DNA from: Sphingomonas sp.
GTDB taxonomy: Bacteria > Pseudomonadota > Alphaproteobacteria > Sphingomonadales > Sphingomonadaceae
Assembly (NCBI RefSeq): GCF_029239295.1
Contig: NZ_JAQZBC010000011.1
Coordinates: 1-64,000 of the forward strand
Direction: 5' to 3'
Length of the DNA: 64,000 nt
In this document: positions 61,349-64,000 of the stretch, in pieces
How positions within the stretch are numbered: position 1 is the stretch's first letter
How the letters are laid out: every line of letters begins with the position of its first letter
The notes under the pieces: generated by a model
Told to the model about the DNA's origin: nothing
Databases searched by the model: none
The model's input: the letters and a program-made list of their open reading frames with translations, nothing else
Position numbers and translations under genes: made by a program

Positions 61349-62002
61349 ATGCGAATCCTTCTGGTAGAAGATGAGGCGGCGTTGGCGCAGCGCGTCGTGG
61401 CGAACCTCGCCCGGCACGGGATGACGTGCGAATGGCTGGCACAGGGCGAGGATGCGCTGGGCTTCGCGGAGGACGGCTTCAGCGTGCTCGTCATCGACGT
61501 CGGCCTGCCCGGGATGTCGGGCATCGAGCTGGTTCGCGGGCTGCGCGCGCGCGGGCTGGCGACGCCGATCCTGATCCTGACCGCGCGCAGCGGATGGGAG
61601 GAAAAGGTCGAGGGGCTGAACGCAGGCGCCGACGATTTCATCGTGAAGCCCGTGCGGACCGAAGAACTGGTCGCGCGCATTCACGCGCTCGCCCGCCGCG
61701 CCGCCGGACATAGCGCGACGCGGATCACCGCCGGGCGGATCGCGATCGACACCGCATCGGGGGAAGCATGGCTGGACGACCAGCCGGTGCCGCTGACCGC
61801 GCGCGAATTCCACCTGCTGCAGCTGCTTACCTACAACGCCGGCCGCACGCTGACGCGGCAGAGCATCATCGACAGCCTGTATCCGCTGAGCGAGGAGCGC
61901 GACGAGAATGCGATCGAGGTGCTGGTGGGTCGGCTGCGGCGCAAGATCGGGCGCGAGCATGTCGTGACGGTGCGCGGCCTGGGCTATCGGATCGGCGGAT
62001 GA
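61349..62002 (+). CDS. OmpR-family response regulator of the efflux system
   Basis: A 217-aa protein: receiver domain with acidic LLVEDEAAL, phospho-Asp in VIDVGLPGMSG, TARSGWEEK (Thr) and Lys in FIVKPV; OmpR/PhoB DNA-binding domain from about 125 (VPLTAREFHLLQLLTYNAGR, ENAIEVLVGRLRRKIG, VRGLGYRI). ATG 61349 starts the receiver; the open frame upstream is antisense to czcB. The kinase ATG overlaps its stop (ATGA). Probably senses metal through the kinase and turns on czcBAC. Confidence 0.92.
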   Translation: MRILLVEDEAALAQRVVANLARHGMTCEWLAQGEDALGFAEDGFSVLVIDVGLPGMSGIELVRGLRARGLATPILILTARSGWEEKVEGLNAGADDFIVKPVRTEELVARIHALARRAAGHSATRITAGRIAIDTASGEAWLDDQPVPLTAREFHLLQLLTYNAGRTLTRQSIIDSLYPLSEERDENAIEVLVGRLRRKIGREHVVTVRGLGYRIGG

Positions 62003-63306
62003 GCCAGCCGCTGCACAACAGCCTGCGCCTGCGGCTGATCGTCGGTTCCGCGCTGGGCGTTATCCTGGCGGTGCTGCTGGCCGGGCTATTCATCGGCTAC
62101 CTTTACCGCAGCCATACCACCGACCGGTTCCAGACCGAGCTGGACCATCATCTGGGCGAGCTGGTGGAGCTCATCGATTTCGATCCGCAGGGGCGGCCGG
62201 TGGTACGCCAGCCGCTGTCCGACCCGCAGTTCAATGTCGGCCGGTCCGGTCTCTACTGGCAGGTCAGCGGCCCCAGAGGGAGTGTCGCGTCACCGTCGCT
62301 CGCCGATGATCTGCGGCTGATGCCGGCGGGTGATGAGGCATGGCATCGTGGCCGCGCGGGCGAGGAGGAGGTGTTACAGCGCAGTGCCCGCATCATGCGC
62401 GGCGGGCAGACGCTAACCGTCACCATCGCCTCCGCGCAGCATCTGCTGGAGGAACAGGTCGACCGGTTTCGGTTCGACCTAACGCTGTCCATGACGGTCG
62501 TGGGCCTGCTGCTGCTGGGCGGCGCGGCGCTGCTGGTGCGGTTCGGCCTGACGCCGGTTCGCCGGCTGGGCGAGGAGGTCGACCGGTTGCGCAACGGCGA
62601 GATCGAGCGGCTGGACCCGCATGTCCCGGCCGAGTTCGCGCCCGTCGTCACCCGGTTCAACGCGCTGCTCGAGGGGCAGGCGCAGCTGATCGCGCGGGCG
62701 CGGACGGAGTCGGGCAATCTCGCGCACAATCTGCGTACACCGCTGGCGCTGATCACCGCGGAGGCAGAGCAACTGGCGAACGCGGGTCAGACGCAGAGCG
62801 CGGCCTTCCTGCTCGAACGGTGCCGCATGATGCAGCGGCAGATGGACTATCACCTCGCGCGTGCGGCCGCCGCGGGGACGCGCGGGGCGGGAACGCGAAC
62901 GGAGGTCGCACCGCTGCTGGCGCGGATCATCGAGGCGATGCAGCGGCTCCACGCCGATCGCAGGATCGAGGTGGTGATCGACCTTCCCGCCGGGCTTCGG
63001 CTGCCATGCGACAGTGGTGACCTGGCCGAGATCCTGTCCAACCTGATCGACAATGCGTTCAAATGGGCACGCCGCACCATCATCGTGACGGGCGGGGACG
63101 ACCGGATTACGATCAGCGATGACGGGCCCGGCATTCCCGTGGACCAGCGCGCCCTGGTGACCAACATCGGCATCCGGCTGGACCCGGCGACACCCGGCAC
63201 CGGCCTTGGCCTGGCAGCGACGGCGGACCTGCTGCGCTTCTATGATGCGACGCTGACGCTGGACGATGCGGCGGGCGGGGGGCTGAGCATTACCGTCCGC
63301 TTTTGA
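61999..63306 (+). CDS. Sensor histidine kinase of the efflux system
   Basis: A 435-aa membrane kinase: TM1 (about 14-31), a ~125-aa periplasmic sensor (FQTELDHHLGELVELIDFDP), TM2 (about 160-180), HAMP (PVRRLGEEVDRLRNGEIERL), H-box GNLAHNLRTPLAL (phospho-His), N-box LIDNAFKWA, and G-boxes ISDDGPGIP and GTGLGLAA. The periplasmic HH pair may bind metal. Its ATG overlaps the regulator's stop, so both are made together. Confidence 0.92.
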   Translation: MSQPLHNSLRLRLIVGSALGVILAVLLAGLFIGYLYRSHTTDRFQTELDHHLGELVELIDFDPQGRPVVRQPLSDPQFNVGRSGLYWQVSGPRGSVASPSLADDLRLMPAGDEAWHRGRAGEEEVLQRSARIMRGGQTLTVTIASAQHLLEEQVDRFRFDLTLSMTVVGLLLLGGAALLVRFGLTPVRRLGEEVDRLRNGEIERLDPHVPAEFAPVVTRFNALLEGQAQLIARARTESGNLAHNLRTPLALITAEAEQLANAGQTQSAAFLLERCRMMQRQMDYHLARAAAAGTRGAGTRTEVAPLLARIIEAMQRLHADRRIEVVIDLPAGLRLPCDSGDLAEILSNLIDNAFKWARRTIIVTGGDDRITISDDGPGIPVDQRALVTNIGIRLDPATPGTGLGLAATADLLRFYDATLTLDDAAGGGLSITVRF

Positions 63307-63340
63307 ACATCTGGGTCGCGCGGCGTTTCAGTGTTGCTCC

Positions 63341-63361
63341 TTTGTTACAGCAGGTAACAAA
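63341..63361. promoter_or_regulatory. Inverted repeat TTTGTTAC-N5-GTAACAAA upstream of a TonB receptor
   Basis: Perfect 8-bp arms with spacer AGCAG, about 110 bp before the receptor ATG and 35 bp after the kinase stop. It fits a repressor operator for the receptor gene, but a short hairpin acting as a terminator of the two-component operon is also possible (no T-run follows). Confidence 0.5.
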
Positions 63362-63470
63362 TCGCGTTACGCCGCCGGAACCCATGCTCCCGCAAGCGCC
63401 ATCGCGGCGTTTTCCCCGCCACACGGACAAAAGAAGCCAGAACGACAGCACGACAAAAAGGGAGGAAGCC

Positions 63471-64000
63471 ATGCAACGGTTCGCTCTTTTCGCAGGTAGT
63501 TCGACGGCGGCGCTCGGCGCCCTTATGCTTCCCGCCAGTGCGGTAGCGCAGACCAGCCCCGATACGGCCCAGCCGGCCACCAGCACGGCGGCAGCGGCGA
63601 CGGATGAAAGCCCGGCGGGCGACATCATCATTACCGGGTCGCGCATCGCCCGCCCCGCGGTGGACAATCCCCAGCCGACCACCACGGTCGACGCGGCGAC
63701 GATCAACAACCGCGGCTATCCCGACATCGCCCGCGCGCTGAACGAGCTTCCCGGCTTTGCCGTGCCCGACAGCTCGCTGGTCGGTGATCAGGGCAACGGA
63801 TTTGGCGTGGGGCAGAGCTTCGTCAACCTGTACGGGCTGGGGTCGCAACGCACGCTGACGCTGGTCAATTCGCGGCGGTTCGTCGGCGCGAATCCCGCGA
63901 CGATCTTTTCATCCGGCGGCGCTGGGACGCAGGTCGACCTCAACACCATCCCGACCAAGCTGATCCAGCGGGTGGAGACGATCTCCATCGGCGGCGCGCC
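63471..64000 (+). CDS. TonB-dependent receptor, N-terminal part (runs off window)
   Basis: The first ~176 residues are visible: signal peptide (FAGSSTAALGALMLPASAVAQ), acidic linker, TonB box DIIITGSRI, plug domain with IARALNELPGFAVPDSSLVG, FVNLYGLGSQRTLTLVNSRR and VDLNTIPTKLIQRVETI. LYGLGSQRTLTLVNSRRFVG is typical of the large sphingomonad receptors of the oar/SusC-like subtype that import varied substrates. GGAGG precedes ATG 63471. The barrel lies outside the window. Confidence 0.92.
   Translation, partial: MQRFALFAGSSTAALGALMLPASAVAQTSPDTAQPATSTAAAATDESPAGDIIITGSRIARPAVDNPQPTTTVDAATINNRGYPDIARALNELPGFAVPDSSLVGDQGNGFGVGQSFVNLYGLGSQRTLTLVNSRRFVGANPATIFSSGGAGTQVDLNTIPTKLIQRVETISIGGA

Noticed and set aside
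6801..64000. CRISPR arrays, tRNA or rRNA genes
   Set aside because: No regularly spaced direct repeats, no tRNA-like cloverleaf and no rRNA segment were noticed; a dedicated tool could still find a missed tRNA.

Overview
The window looks like a chromosomal stretch from a sphingomonad (Alphaproteobacteria, Sphingomonadales, probably Sphingomonas or a close relative). The evidence is high GC, two TonB-dependent receptors, Tat/Sec-exported carbohydrate-active enzymes, a DcaP-type porin, a BigR-type sulfide regulon, DUF2243 and DoxX membrane proteins, and many GTG/TTG starts. Species cannot be named from sequence alone. No rRNA, tRNA or CRISPR array was seen.

Layout. (1) 1-6.5 kb is an accessory, decaying region: a MucR/Ros-like regulator lacking both zinc cysteines, an IS66 transposase remnant, a GH5 glycosidase joined to a prophage lysis-cassette remnant (small proteins and a GH24 endolysin broken at its C-terminus), a frameshifted zinc-ribbon gene, a winged-helix regulator divergent from a small protein, and a CaiB-type CoA-transferase pseudogene. 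(2) 6.5-17 kb is a glycan-use locus: GH92 mannosidase-like enzyme, two formylglycine sulfatases (one very close to N-sulfoglucosamine sulfohydrolase) with overlapping ends, a TonB receptor, and on the other strand an esterase-like hydrolase and a periplasmic GH37 trehalase. (3) 17-29.5 kb is a second accessory region: a COG0523 metallochaperone GTPase, a giant (about 2020 aa) RTX protein with an N,N-dimethylformamidase-like head, a LuxR regulator whose 5' end lies in a 168-bp tandem duplication, a chimeric IS remnant, a second copy of the winged-helix/small-protein module, and two membrane or secreted proteins with apparent frameshifts. (4) 29.5-44.5 kb is mostly ordinary metabolism: Zn-dependent alcohol dehydrogenase, membrane proteins, M1 aminopeptidase, a sulfide-response cluster (persulfide dioxygenase-like MBL protein divergent from BigR-rhodanese-TauE), two metallopeptidases, a nitrilase-family amidase, a MOSC protein and a DcaP porin.

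(5) 44.6-49.4 kb is a divergent pair of two-domain fusions (glycosyltransferase-UDP-galactopyranose mutase and GH1-RmlD reductase), probably making a surface or stress polysaccharide. (6) 49.4-55.5 kb holds redox enzymes: FMN reductase, two SDRs (one preceded by a 29-codon coupled ORF), type II NADH dehydrogenase, an NAD-binding epimerase-like protein and a quinone-reductase-like MDR. (7) 55.5-63.3 kb is a heavy-metal RND efflux operon (czcB-czcA-DUF3240-czcC) divergent from its two-component system, with a clear palindromic operator between them. (8) A TonB receptor gene runs off the right end.

The strongest candidates for something undescribed are the duplicated winged-helix/small-protein module with a shared upstream motif, the GH92/sulfatase operon with a glutamine where GH92 enzymes normally have the acid glutamate, the RTX/DMFase-like protein with its rearranged LuxR neighbour, and the sulfide-cluster intergenic region, which is one palindrome that includes both start codons.
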